A stretch of 64,000 nt of DNA from Argopecten irradians (lineage: Eukaryota; Mollusca; Bivalvia; Pectinida; Pectinidae). The notes beneath the pieces are model-generated. The model searched no databases and was not told the DNA's origin. It saw only the letters and a list, made by a program, of their open reading frames with translations. This document shows, piece by piece, positions 11,004-26,000 of the stretch. The stretch lies in NCBI RefSeq assembly GCF_041381155.1, contig NC_091143.1, forward strand, positions 28,769,331-28,833,330. The letters run 5' to 3'. The position numbers and the translations under genes are program-made. Every line of letters starts with the position of its first letter. Position 1 is the stretch's first letter.

Positions 11004-14000
11004 CTGGAGTATGTAAAACACAAGATTTATATAGTTAAACATGTCTTAGCGACGACCTGTGTATAAAGTAATACTTCTTAAGCCACCTCCCAACTAGTCA
11101 TTTCAACACAATTTGACCTTTTGTATAAATACCACTTGGCTATAAAGACCATTTTCTTGTTTCCTTGAGTGGTCTTTATAGACAGGTTGACTGTATCAGT
11201 ATACCGTATTCGCCATAATTAGCTCCTTTCTGGAGAAGAAATTGAGCTTGTAACATCCCCATCCCATCTAAGTAACGACGTTTAACAACAACATGCTATG
11301 CCTCTAACATCAGAATTTTATCCCATATTACGTAACTTGCAAGTCTTTTACATGAGAATCACTGTGTCTCCAAGTTTAAAAGACATATGCATGTTAACTG
11401 TTAAAATATGACTAACTATTTCGTCCACAACTTTTATTTTGGTTCACTGATAAGTGCCCTGGGTAGTAATTACAGCCAATACGGTAGTAACCTATAACCG
11501 ATGTATTAACTCAGATCCTACATGTAGTAACAAACAAGGCGAGGGTAAAACTGCACTGCCTCCACACCACCTACCTTCTGAACAGGTTTGTTGCATTGCT
11601 TTTGTCATCAGTTCAATGGCATCTACAAGCAAATAAAGAGTGTAAAACATTAAAGATGCTCCACCGCCGACAGAGCATAAATGATATTCATCATTTGAAC
11701 AATAATTGGTGATTAATTGTGTATATAATAGTCTAATTAACACAAAAAATAATATAAAATAATTTACTTGGCTTTTGGTACATGCGCATTCAGTAGTTCA
11801 TTCCATATAGGATATAGTGGTATGGAATTTTTTCGGAATGCAATTAATTATTTTTCATATTTTTAACTTTAAGTAAAATTAGAAGCTCAAGCTTTTCAAT
11901 GGTGGTAATGGTGTAAAGTAAGTAACTTTTGTAACTGAAGAAAAATACTTAATCATCTGCTCCTGTTTTTAATAGTAAAAAAATACCATTTGTCAGCTGT
12001 GGAGCATCTTTAATTAGCTCTTAGCTGAACTAGTCAGCCAATGGCTAACTACATGTAAATACCCCATCCTTACTACACTACCCTCATTTCATACAGCAAC
12101 CCATTAATAATGCATACATAATTCCATTATGTTCATTTTAATGTTTCAATTGGTATCCATGACAACCAAATGCCATCAAATGGGGTCGGATTGGGATTAT
12201 TAAAATATTCGAAACAGCGACACTTTATTACCAATTGTTTGATGTTAGCAAGTCTTTACAAAAAGGTTCTATGAAGAAAAATGTTATCATCAATAAAGAG
12301 TGTTATAGTCACCATACACTTCCAGTTATTGACTTGAGATATTCTTGTTAAAGTCATGGTAATACCAAGTAACTTCAGGACTTTAGCAGGTGGTTATTCT
12401 TATATTACCACATCTGTTGTGTAAGTTATGATTTTGACCAACATAACATTTATCATTACGTTACATACCACCATATTGTTGACATGTGGCTTCAAAATCC
12501 ATTGTTTCTTTTTTAGTTTCCTCGAAGTCCTGAGACATCATTGCCATTTTGGCTGTAAATAGAACCATCCACCCTCACATGAAGCAAACATAATTTAAAT
12601 TATTGTTTTAATAATACATACAAAGCTATTGTAGAGAGCGTCAGAGACATGTACATGTTTTGTTTCACCTACATAGTAACAAGAGGCCCAAAAAGGCCAG
12701 TATCGATCACATGATTATGGCAAAACACTACATTTTAATGCAAAAGAAAAATTCTAAGAATTTGCATTATTCTCTTAAAAGGATGCCATTTATCATACTA
12801 ATTATAATGATGATGAAATAATTTTTGACTAAACTTCAAAGTATCATATGATAAATTGATCATGAGTCCTCTTTCACTTGAACAGTCTAACTCCCTCATG
12901 CCAGTCATCGGTTATTCTCTATGAAAATATCAAAAACAACTTACATTTCAGAGAATGGTTTTCTACCCAAATATCACGAAAGGCGTCTGCTACAGCTTTT
13001 TGTTCACGACCATCTGTAATTGTAAGTAAATCAAGCAAGATGAAAATTAAACAAAGTTTAATGAGATAATATTGTTAATTAAACATAACACGTCATATTC
13101 CTTAATAATTTCTTCAGGTCGGTTTGTCTTAATGTTATTGTTACAAAACCAGTTACCAATGTGTGAGGTTACGAGAACTAAAGTACAATGTTTACATTAT
13201 ATTGGTCTGGTAAAGTTGATGAAGGGTAAACCTTATACAGTGTTAATGTTACACGTCAATGAAATGCCATGCTCACACTTATAAAATAGTCAGTGATTAT
13301 GTAACAATACATGTATTATTACTCAAGCTTATCAAGAATAAAATAGTAAAATATTAGTTACTTCCAATAACTCAAGGAAGATTCAATCCTTGATACTCCA
13401 TGGGTAACTATCACCAATGTTATATATCCACCCCTGGACTATCTCATTGTAAAAATGGAGGCAGTTGAGGAGAAATAAACTGACTAATCACAGACCAGCA
13501 GAAACTTCCTATGAAGATTACAGCTGAGTGAGGACCAACTAGGTACATCAAAGGACAAAATTACCTATATGTCTTCTGTCACCTTCAGTTTTACTATGAG
13601 ATGGTCCAGGGGTGGATATCACGTTAGTGATAGTAACCCCTGGATTATTGAGAATGGCCTTAAAAGTACTCACCAATAGTACTGAGGTCATCCTTCGAGC
13701 TGCCATCTTTGGTCGATATAGAATCGTCACCTCGCGTGTCACAGTTAGCTGTTCCTAGCTCCATCATTAGGATGTCATCAGAAGTATCTACAATCATGTC
13801 GTCATTGTTGAACGATTCAAACGCCGACACATTACATGGATTTGTCAGTGTTGGTGATGCCTCAGGGGTCAACGTTGGAGAATCTCCGAGTCTCTCTGGA
13901 ACTACAGCGTCATCATCTGTCGTCAAATCAACAATTTCCTGTTCAGAGTTATCAAATAGCTTCCTAAAATTCAACTTAGCAGAACAGTGGAGGAAGTTTT

Positions 14001-17000
14001 CTTCAATGATGGTAGCATTTTCCTCTAATACTGGTAACTCAGGCTCTAGATTGTTCAAAAACTCTGTCTCTATCACCGAACATCTGATAGCCTTGAAGTG
14101 ACCTGGTTTTGATTTCAGACAACTTATTAGATCCTGTTTTTCGTAATGGTGGCAAAGGTCTTCAAAAGGAAAGAACTTTCGTCCATTGATCACAAGGAAT
14201 CGGAACATTCCCTCATACAGTTCAGCTATACCACCCTTCACAACATAATCCTCATTTTGGTCGGGATCGATCCTGATCTCCTGTGGTTCATCATCGTCTT
14301 CTAAGTTACTGTCGCTGTTGACGGCAGCTGGATCTTCATGATTGGATGAATCAGCAATATTGACAACTGGAGCAGATACATCGGAGATGTTATCACCAGA
14401 GTGAGTGGCACCAGAGTGAGCTGGGGATTGAGCCTTTCCTGTATTTTCAGAATTATCTGGCGACACTGAGGAAGAAATCCTTCCTTGGTCACACTCCGCA
14501 TCAGTTTCAGCCTCTGGATCATCCATATAAGGTATGGTGGCATCACTATCATCGGACAAGTCGCCCTTATCTCCACTTGTTCTCAGTTGTCTCCTCTTCC
14601 TCTTCCTCTGAAGCAGTTTTTCCTTCTGCCAGTCTTTAGCACTTCTAGGAGATTTTTTCCGACCTTTGGAACGTTTCTCACCATCAACTGATGTTCTGCT
14701 CGGTTCCTTTGTGCTCATACTTTTTTGCCTTTCTGTATCACTACCATCAGATGTAACATTTCTGTCATAAATCACTTGACATGAAATAATTTCAACATCC
14801 CCGTCAGCTGTGTCAGTCCCCTCAGTGAAATTCTCTCCGTCTATTTGATCATCAACTTCATTACTTGTTTCTGGCCTAGACTCATCTTGATTACTTGTAC
14901 ACAGGACAGCTTCATTCTTTGTTTCTTTAATTGGTGGCCATTGTGACACACACTTCAAATCATGACAGGATTTCACACCATAGAAGAAATGGTAGAGCCG
15001 TTTGGCATCATTCACATGGATAATTCCAATGTGACAGACAAGGCCATTCCGAAGCAGTTTCTCCTTTGTCAAATATTCCCCAACACTAGGGCGCAAATGC
15101 ATGGGCAACTCCACATAAGGAATATTAAGGTCTCGTTCCTTTGCAATATAAACCTGCTTGAACAGTTTAGAAAGGAACACTCCCTTCTTCTTGTTCTTTT
15201 CCGCAATATCTATAAAGCACTTGTTCAAGAGTTCTCGCACCACAAAGTACTTCCCTGAAAGGCAGGTGATGCACAACAGTTTTGATCCATGGAATATCAC
15301 AGAAAAAAATAGCTCACTAACTAAACCAATGTCAAATGTGTCGTCTATAATTTTAACCTCGTCATCACTTTCAACTTGGATTTCTTCCACCTCATTTGAG
15401 ATTTCTTTAACTGAACTGTCTGTTTGTGCGTTTGCAGATGAATTCTCTGTGATAGTTTCGTTATTAGAGTTTCTGACTGGAGCCACTTTATCACTGCAGA
15501 GGGATTCGGTATCACAAACAACGGTTACAAGACTGCTGGCTTTTACTGGTGACATGTTAGTGATATGGCTGTCCTTCGTTGTAATTGTAGTTACACATTC
15601 ACTGGCTGAATCAGAGCTATTATTGTTCCTGTTTTCATTAATACTCTTATCATCATATTCCTTCTCAGGATCCACTGCTGTGTCCAGTTTTCCAATACAT
15701 TCTGCCCGAAGCTGTTCTGATGAATCTGAATATCCTGGCTTTGATTTTTGCTTGTCTTCTAGGCTCTTCTTCATCATGCCCATTCCAATTGTTTCACTGC
15801 ATAAATCCTTCAAAGATGAAGGAGGAATGGAAATTCTTTTCAACTTAAGACGAAGGGCTTTTGTCCTTTCCTTACATTTTTCAATTTCTGACTTGCTCTT
15901 GTCCATGATGTCTTGCTTAATTTTGTCTATTAGTATTGGTCCTTGTGAACTGTTGCTTTCCTCCTCAATTATGTTCCTTGACAAAACAGATTCTTCAGTC
16001 TTGCTCTTTGACTCTTCATTGTCTGCTGGTAAGCCTGTAGTCAATGCCCAGGGTCTTTTAGAAACTCGGATTTTCCTCATCCTCGGACGTCTTACTAACA
16101 GAGGTAAATCATCACAAGCCTCCCGTTCCTTTTCCAAACTTTTCTCTTGGTTTTGTGAAACAGTTTCAGCAGCATTGTTTTCCACGCCTTTTAGACATGT
16201 GCCATCAAAATCTCTTTCATTGTCTTTAGAAACTTTTCTGACTTTTGATTCTGGTGTATCAGGCTGCGAGTCCAGTAACACAGCAGATTTCCGACGTTTT
16301 CTTCCTGAAGAAATCTTAGAAAAACAACTTCCTTCAATCTATCATCAACAAGAGAATCGTTTGACTGATCTGTACTTCGCTCATTATGTACGTCCTTGAC
16401 AGCAACAGGTGACTTATCTCTTCTAATTACAGATGGGTCATCGTGTTGAGATCCTTTATAATTCTGGTGATCAGGTTGTCCCAAATTTGTTGTAGTGGTT
16501 AAGGATAAATTTGGAGCTGAAGAATCCTTGTCAAAGTCATGGTGGACACTTTCCTGTCGTGTATTTTTATCCCCAGAACACTTACGAGATTTATGACTTT
16601 CCTCTGTAGTTGATAATGATGAACTATGAAGTCTATCTACCACTGTATCACCTGCGGTACGACTTTCTCCCATTATGGGGCCAGGACCATGTACCAATGG
16701 ATTTTTTGTTTGCTTTTCAGATGCTTCATCGATTGTCTTATTTTTGATGGAGTCTTTCTTTAACTTTTCACGAATTTGAGATTTCACTGCGGAAGGTAGC
16801 CGAATACGCAATGGAGTAACTTTCTTCTCCTTAGAAACCATATGAGAGTCAGATTCATTTGACTTCCTCTTTGGTGCTTTTGTCTGATTAATATTTTCTG
16901 GGGTTGTTCTTACATTTGGTTGAACTGATGAATTTGGTCCCTCCTGGTTCACGTTAGGTTCATGTGGTTGTATGACGATGTTGCCGACATGATGAGCTTT

Positions 17001-20000
17001 GGACAAGGAAAAAGTCTCCAGTATACAAAGATTGCTGTCGGATCCTTCACAAGATGTTTTTTCGTGATCTGTTTGGTCTAGAATTATGTTTACAGTGATC
17101 AATAGATGGCGGGAGAAAATTACTCTGTGACACAAAAGGTATGTTAGAATCTTTTGGCAGCAATGGTGCTGAAAGGTTTGTAGTGAGAATGGTCAAAGCT
17201 GGAAGTGGCAATTGTTGACCAAGCGGTAAACTTGAAGGCATGGAAATCATGGGCGCAAGCATTAATGGGGGCATGGGCCGACTTGCAGGACAGTTGACTT
17301 GCTGAATTGTCTGTGCATTTGTTGATATGATTGTTCTAGCAACTTGAGAATGGGCTATGCTATTTTGTGAGCCACTTTTGTCTGTTTCCCTTGTCGAACT
17401 CTGGCTAGTTGTTACAGGTAGAGACAAAAACTGGTGATTTGACATTCTGTGGTTATTTGATGAGGACACGTTATGAGACGAAGCTGCCTGCGGAAGAGAA
17501 GACTCATTTGTGATGTTAAAATATGTTGAAATGTTGCTAAAAGTAATGACAAATTTCTCAAAATCCATACATTGCTTGATAATGTTATTTATACTAAAAC
17601 AATAAGCATTAATTGGTTAAAAATAATCAATAATAAAATTGGGTAGAAAAATGAAATGGAAAGAATAAATTATATATTTTTCTTGTGAATTTCCTGAAAT
17701 TTGGCATAATTTAGCATTTGGATATCTCCCTTGCCAGTGATTGAGTATATAATTACCTCCCTTGCCTGGAACTCTCCATGCATGAAACAACAAAAGGCGA
17801 TCTATTTAAAGAACAGCATGTTTTCAAGCCTGCATAAATGTGCTGTTAACTATGTTTTTGGCCTTAATATGTGTGGAGGAATGGAGAAGAAGTGACAGGA
17901 TTACTTTTGGTAAGTTTTTTCTATTATGCAAATGTCTTAATGAGACAGAAATTGAATGAATTCCAACAAAAATCACTTCATATATTCTATTCTATTGCCG
18001 GTGCCATTCTTGTTAGTAGGCCTAACAGTTGTATGTTGTACTTAATTGAAATACTTATTTTCATAACATAACCTTATAGCTATATATAGTTTGATGAGAG
18101 TACATTAACCAGTGGCAGAATCAAAGACAATTCCGGTGGGGGTGGGGGTTGGGGTGGGTGGAGGGGGCGGTCGCATGATTGTCAAAACTTTTTCAACCCT
18201 TCTGGATCCATCACTGATCATGACCATATGGTAAAGATAAATTGATGAAAATTTTGAAGAAACTGACTATTTTATAATATCTAGAATAATCTAGGTGTAT
18301 AAGTTATTATAAATATACATGAAAAAATAAAAATGAAAAAAACATGCAATATTTAGTACATCTTGTAAGTGTAAGTAACTTATTAAATTATTAATATCTT
18401 GAATGAATGATTGTTGGATATTCCTTTTCTGTTTTCAGTTTCTGTACGTCCTTTAAGTGCTGTACAGCTATTTATTACTGTAATTCGTTAGTAGTACAGG
18501 AATTATTTCTTATGTAGACTCTATATACAATGTAAATGCACTATATCATGTATTATGTAGAAACATTTACATACCGGTATATAAAATTATTTTTATGTAT
18601 AGTCAGACAAAACAGAAATGATTTCAAGTACTCTAATACTAGTAATATAGGTTACTGATTGTTCTCTTAACAAGAATATTTCATATTGTGACATTTTAAA
18701 TATTTAAGATAACGATACAAAAGACTGACACCCCAGTGCTTAAACCAATATGTGTGTAAAACACCAACCTGGAAACAGTCGGTACAGTCTGTAAAACTTT
18801 TAAGTGTCAATGTTTCTTGAACAGTAAAACACGGATGAATCGAATCATCGGATGTTTTACTGCAATTCATATCATTTAATTGTTCCACCATAAAACATAC
18901 ACAAACGTGTACATATGTGTGTGTGTGTTTTTAATGTAGTGTCCCTCTGACCATCCGTACAAACTTTTCTGTCTCTAATTCTGATTCTATTAAGCTTAAT
19001 TTGTTAAAATGTTGACTCTGAAACTTGTGCTTCCTATGGCAATATTATCTGTATCATTTAATTTTGCAAACATACATTCTGTTTTAGAAATCAATTAGTA
19101 GTAAATTTTAAATATTTTTTTTTCTATTTTTACTTCTAGAATGGCATCTGCATTAAAAGACTCAGTGGATCAGGTATTGCTGATGGACCAATTGTCAAGG
19201 TGTACCAAGTTAAGAAAGTTCCACAAAATACCAGTGCGAGACCCATAGTAATTGTACATACCATCGAAGGCGCTTGTTCTATACTTAAAATACATGGAGT
19301 TCTGTCTAGCAGACATTTTATCATTCTACTTTCACCAAGCAATTGATATGAAGCTGGATACTCTTGATATTAGTTTAATAGCCAGAGTCGTTTAACTCTA
19401 GTCGTTTAAGGACGTGCAAGGTTTGTTGGTGGAGGAAAGCCGGCCTACCCGGAGAAAAACCACCAACCAGCAGTCAGTACCTGGCAACTGCCCCACATGG
19501 AATTCGAACCCGCATCCAAGAGGTGGAGGGCTTGTGGTAATATGTCGGGACATCTTAACCACTATGCAGACTCTTAGTTGTGAACTGACCAACACAGTTT
19601 GGTGAAGTGTGTGATATCAAAAGACCAAAGTGATGATTATTAATTCAGATAAATTAATAAGCTTAAAGTGTGTTGGTTGTAATTTCAGTTTGGAACAGAT
19701 ACATTCATAAAATGAGTCTACAGAGATCTGTTATCAAGCCATATGGACAAAATATTTTAGTTGAATTTTTTTAATTAGGACATCAAATGTTGTGAAAGGA
19801 TGTTTAATAAAGATATTTCAGTCTGGTGAGGGTATGTTGAATGATGGCATACAAGTTTATAGTGTGATGACTGATGTAATAAGAGTATGTTTACAGTCAA
19901 GTAATTATGACTGATGAGAAGCAAAAGTTATAGTGTGATGAGGGTATACGTTTACACTCTGATGACTGATGTCTCAGTAATGATGAGGGCATAAGATTAT

Positions 20001-23000
20001 AGTGTGATGATTGATGAGGGCATAAGTTTACAGTGTGATGACTGATGAGGGCATAAGTTTATAGTGTGACGACTGATGAGGGCACAAGTTTTATAGTGTG
20101 ACGACTGATGAGGGCACAAGTTTATAGTGTGACGACTGATGACGGCACAAGTTTATAGTGTGATGACTGATGAGGGCATATGTTTATAGTGTAATGACTG
20201 ATGAGGGCATAAGTTTATTGTGTGATGACTGATGAGGGCATAAGTTTATAGTGTGACGACTGATGAGGGCACAAGCTTACAGTGTGATGACTTTTTTTAT
20301 TATATAAACTGAATAAAAGTTGACAAAAGAATTTCTATTGATGCAGTTGTGTCTCTATATCTGCCTTTTCCCTCAAATTCATTTACATATATATTATATG
20401 GTTTGGTGAAAGGAATTAACTGTATTTTTGGTGTCAAGTAATGTCACAGTTCACATATTATAGTGACAATATAATTATTTCTATTTGAAAGAGGAGGCAG
20501 TAGAAATATAAGCAATTATAAGCTGTTGCTAAGGAAAAAATAGTGTTGCTAGGGACATTTTCAATGACAAATGGTCCTAAAATTTCACTTTTTATATAAT
20601 TAATTAATTTTAAGCATACTCAATAAGCTTCCAGCAGTGATATTTATTTTTTGAATGAAACAAATACAACATTGAAAGAATAACAAACAGAAATGACCCT
20701 ATTTTTCTAGTAAAAATGACCTAATTTCAGTCATCCATTAAGAAAACAGATTAATTTTTCTACCCAATTTTATTTTTTTTTTCATTACTTAAACATCCAT
20801 TAATGATCCTCAGTAATATAAATTGCATGGCAAATGTACGGATTTTCCATAATTTTTCAACAAAAAGTACACATTTTTCGTCAATTTTTGGAAATCAGGG
20901 ATGTGGATATTTACTGTTACCATAGCAACCAACCTATAATTTTGGATTGTTTATTGATGATTTATTTTAATAAAATATACTTCATATTATGAATATATAT
21001 TGTTTTCATACAAATGTCATTTTTATAAATGCTTGAATTTTCCATACAAATATCCTTCTTTTTCAACATTTTTCCAATTATGAGACCTTGTTGCCATGGC
21101 AACCAAATTTCCATGCCAATCAGTAAAAATGGCCTTCCAAACAACTTAATTTTTTATGGAATTTGTTTCTTAGCCAAAGGGGGTTACTTTAAAGTATATA
21201 ATTTGAATTTCTATTTTTTTCACTTTCCACCTAAAGCTTGATGCTTATTGGCACGGCCTCTTAAACATGTCTTAGCGACGACCTGTGTATAAAGCCATAC
21301 TTCTTAAGACCACCTCCCAACTAGTCACAATTTGACCTTTGTATAAATACCACTTGGCTATAAAGACCATTTTCTTGTTTCCTTGAGTGGTCTTTATAGA
21401 CAGGTTGACTGTATCAGTATACCGTATTCGCCATAATTAGATCCTTTCTGGAGAAGAAATTGAGGTTGTATAAACATCCCCATCCCATAAAAGTAACGAC
21501 GTTTTACAACATGTTATGCCTCTAACATCAGAATTTTATCCCATATTACATAACTTGCAAGTCTTTTACATGAGAATCACTGTGTCTCCAAGTTTAAAAG
21601 ACATATGCATGTTAACTGTTAAAATATGACTAACTATTTCGTCCACAACTTTTATTTTGGTTCACTGATAAGTGCCCTGGGTAGTAATTACAGCCAATAC
21701 GGTAGTAACCTATAACCGATGTATTAACTCAGATCCTACATGTAGTAACAAACAAGGCGAGGGTAAAACTGCACTGCCTCCACACCACCTACCTTCTGAA
21801 CAGGTTTGTTGCATTGCTTTTGTCATCAGTTCAATGGCATCTACAAGCAGATAAAGAGTGTAAAACGTAAATTAGCTCTAGCTAAAATAGTCAGCCAATG
21901 GCTAACTACATGTAAATACCCCATCCTTACTACACTACCCTCATTTCCTACAGCAACCCATACATAATGCATACATAATTCTGTTATGTTCATTTTAATG
22001 TTTCAATTGGTATCCATGACAACCAAATTCCATCAAATGGGGTCGGATTGGGATTATTAAAATATTCGAAACAGCGACACTTTATTACCAATTGTTTGAT
22101 GTTAGCAAGTCTTTACAAAAAAGATCTATGAAGAAAAATGTAATCATCAATAAAGAGTGTTATAGTCACCATACACTTCCAGTTATTGACTTGAGATATT
22201 CTTGCTAAAGTCATGGTAATACCAAGTAATCTGAACTTCAGGACTTTAGCAGGTCGTTATTCTTATATTACCACATCTGTTGTATAAGTTATGACTTTGA
22301 CCAACGTAACATTTACCATTACAATATACATACCACCATATTGTTGACATGTGGCTTCAAAATCCATTGTTTCTTTTTTGGTTTCCTCGAAGTCCTGAGA
22401 CATCATTGCCATTTTGGCTGTAAATAGAACCATCCACCCTCACATGAAGCAAACATCATTTAAATTATTGTTTTAATAATACATACAAAGCTATTGTAGA
22501 GAGCATCAGAGACATGTACATGTTTTGTTTCACCTACATTGTAACAAGAGACCCAAAAGGCCAGTATCAATCACATGATTATGGCAAAACACTACATTTC
22601 AATGCAAAAGAAAAATTCAATGAATTTAAATTATTTCTCTTAAATGGATGCCATTTATCATACTAATGGTGTTGAAATAATTTTTGACTAAACTTCAGAG
22701 TACCATGTTATAAATTGATCATGAGTCCTCTTTCACGTGAACAGTCAAACTCCCTCATGCCAGTCATCGGCTATTCTCTATGAAAACATCAAAAACAACT
22801 TACATTTCAGAGAATGGTTTTCTACCCAAATATCACGAAAGGCGTCTGCTACAGCTTTTTGTTCACGACCATCTGTAATTATAAGTAAATCAAGCAAGAT
22901 GAAAATTAAACAAAGTTTAATGAGATAATATTGTTAATCAAACATAACACGTCATATTCCTTAATAATTTCTTCAGGTCGGAAAATATGCTTTGTCTTAA

Positions 23001-26000
23001 TGTTATTGTTACAAAACCAGTTACCAATGTGTGAGGTTTCGAGAACTAAAGTACAATGTTTAAATTATATTGGTCTGGTAAAGTTGATGAAGTGTACACC
23101 TCATACAGTGTTAACGTTACACGTCATTGCAATGCCATGCTCACACATATAAAATAGTCAGTGATTATGTAACAATACATGTATTATTACTTAAGCTCAT
23201 CAAGAATAAAATAGTGAAATATAAGTTACTTCCAATAACTCAAGGAATATTCATACTTTATACTCCATGGGTAACTATCACCAACGTTATATCCACCCCT
23301 GGACTATCTCATTGTAAAACTGGAGGCAGTTCAGAGGGGAAAATCTGACTAATCACAGACCAGCAGAAACTTCCTATGAAGATTACAGCTGAGTGAGGAC
23401 CAACAATGTACATCAAAGGACAAAATTACCTTCAGTTTTACTATGAGATGATCCAGGGGTGGATATCATGTTAGTGATAGTAACCCCTGGACTATTGAGA
23501 ATGGCCTTCAAAGTACTCACCAATAGTACTGAGGTCATCCTTCGAGCTGCCATCTTTGGTCGATATAGAATCCTCACCTCGCGTGTCACAGTTAGCTGTT
23601 CCTAGCTCCATCATTAGGATGTCATCAGAAGTATCTACAATCATGTCGTCATTGTTGAACGATTCAAACGCCGACACATTACATGGATTTGTCAGTGTTG
23701 GTGATGCCTCAGGGGTCAACGTTGGAGAATCTCCGAGTCTCTCTGGAACTACAGCATCATCATCTGTCGTCAAATCAACAATTTCCTGTTCAGAGTTATC
23801 AAATAGCTTCCTAAAATTCAACTTAGCAGAACAGTGGAGGAAGTTTTCTTCAATGATGGTAGCATTTTCCTCTAATACTGGTAACTCAGGCTCTAGATTG
23901 TTCAAAAACTCTGTCTCTATCACCGAACATCTGATAGCCTTGAAGTGACCTGGTTTTGATTTCAGACAACTTATTAGATCCTGTTTTTCGTAATGGTGGC
24001 AAAGGTCTTCAAAAGGAAAGAACTTTCGTCCATTGATCACAAGGAATCGGAACATTCCCTCATACAGTTCAGCTATACCACCCTTCACAACATAATCCTC
24101 ATTCTGGTCGGGATCGATCCTGATCTCCTGTGGTTCATCATCGTCTTCTGAGTTACTGTCGCTGTTGACGGCAGCTGGATCTTCATGATTGGATGAATCA
24201 GCAATATTGACAACTGGAGCAGATACATCGGAGATGATATCACCAGAGTGAGTGGCACCAGAGTGAGCTGGGGATTGAGCCTTTCCTGTATTTTCAGAAT
24301 TATCTGGCGACACAGAGGAAGAAATCCTTCCTTTGTCACACTCCGCATCAGTCTCAGCCTCCGGATCATCCATATAAGGTATGGTGGCATCACTATCATC
24401 AGACAAGTCGCCCTTATCTCCACTTGTTCTCAGTTGCCTCCCCTTCCTCTTCCTCTGAAGCAGTTTTTCCTTCTGCCAGTCTCTAGCACTTCTAGGAGAT
24501 TTTTTCCGGCCTTTGGAACGTTTCTCACCATCAACTGATGTTCTGCTCGGTTCCTTTGTGCTCATACTTTTTTGCCTTTCTGTATCACTACCATCAGATG
24601 TAACATTTCTGTCATAAATCACTTGACATGAAATAATTTCAACATCCCCGTCAGCTGTGTCAGTCCCCTCAGTGAAATTCTCTCCGTCTATTTGATCATC
24701 AACTTCATTACTTGTTTCTGGCCTAGACTCATCTTGATTACTTGTACACAGGACAGCTTCATTCTTTGTTTCTTTAATTGGTGGCCATTGTGACACACAC
24801 TTCAAATCATGACAGGATTTCACACCATAGAAGAAATGGTAGAGCCGTTTGGCATCATTCACATGGATAATTCCAATGTGACAGACAAGGCCATTCCGAA
24901 GCAGTTTCTCCTTTGTCAAATATTCCCCAACACTAAGACGCAAATGCACAGGCAACTCCACATAAGGAATATTAAGGTCTCGTTCCTTTGCAATATAAAC
25001 CTGCTTGAACAGTTTAGAAAGGAACACTCCCTTCTTCTTGTTCTTTTCCGCAATATCTATAAAGCACTTGTTCAAAAGTTCTCGCACCACAAAGTACTTC
25101 CCTGAAAGGCAGGTGATGCACAACAGTTTCGATCCATGGAATATCACAGAAAAAAATAGCTCACTAACTAAACCAATGTCAAATGTGTCGTCTATAATTT
25201 TAACCTCGTCATCACTTTCAACTTGGATTTCTTCCACCTCATTGGAGATTTCTTTAACTGAACTGTCTGTTTGTGCGTTTGCAGATGAATTCTCTGTGAT
25301 AGTTTCGTTATTAGAGTTTCTGACTGGAGCCACTTTATCACTGCAGAGGGATTCGGTATCACAAACAATGGTTACAAGACAGCTGGCTTTTACTGGTGAC
25401 ATGTTAGTGATATGGCTGTCCTTCGTTGTAATTGTTGGCGTAGTTACACATTCACTGGCTGAATCAGAGCTATTATTGTTCCTGTTTTCATTAATACTCT
25501 TATCATCATATTCCTTCTCAGGATCCACTGCTGTGTCCAGTTTTCCAATACATTCTGCCCGAAGCTGTTCTGTTGAATCTGAATATCCTGGCTTTGATTT
25601 TTGCTTGTCTTCTAGGCTCTTCTTCATCGTGCCCATTCCAATTGTTTCACTGCATAAATCCTTCAAAGATGAAGGAGGAATGGAAATTCTTTTCAATTTA
25701 AGACGAAGGGCTTTTGTCCTTTCCTTACATTTTTCAATTTCTGACTTGCTCTTGTCCATGATGTCTTGCTTAATTTTGTCTATTAGTATTGGTCCTTGTG
25801 AACTGTTGCTTTCCTCCTCAATTATGTTCCTTGACAAAACAGATTCCTCAGTCTTGCTCTTTGACTCTTCATTGTCTGCTGGTAAGCCTGTAGTCAATGC
25901 CCAGGGTCTTTTAGAAACTCGGATTTTCCTCATCCTCGGACGTCTTACTAACAGAGGTAAATCATCACAAGCCTCCCGTTCCTTTTCCGAACTTTTCTCT

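Larger units (their letters stand above)
11035..17518 (-). repeat. segmental duplication, copy A (truncated)
   Basis: The sequence from TTAAACATGTCTTAGCGACG to TCATTTGTGATGTTA matches copy B (21261-27368) almost base for base through exons, introns and intronic repeats. Copy A is 376 bp longer, mainly because of one MITE at 11654-12009 that copy B lacks. It ends inside exon 2, at the equivalent of 27368. Divergence is low, so the duplication is recent, or it is an allelic assembly duplicate. Confidence 0.95.

Noticed and set aside
15158..16399. Long antisense frame (about 413 codons) opposite the gene 1 pseudo-exon, and its twin at 25005-26219
   Set aside because: The minus-strand frame is far longer in copy B, has splice sites and normal composition. 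The antisense frames are Ser/Leu/Phe-rich shadows.
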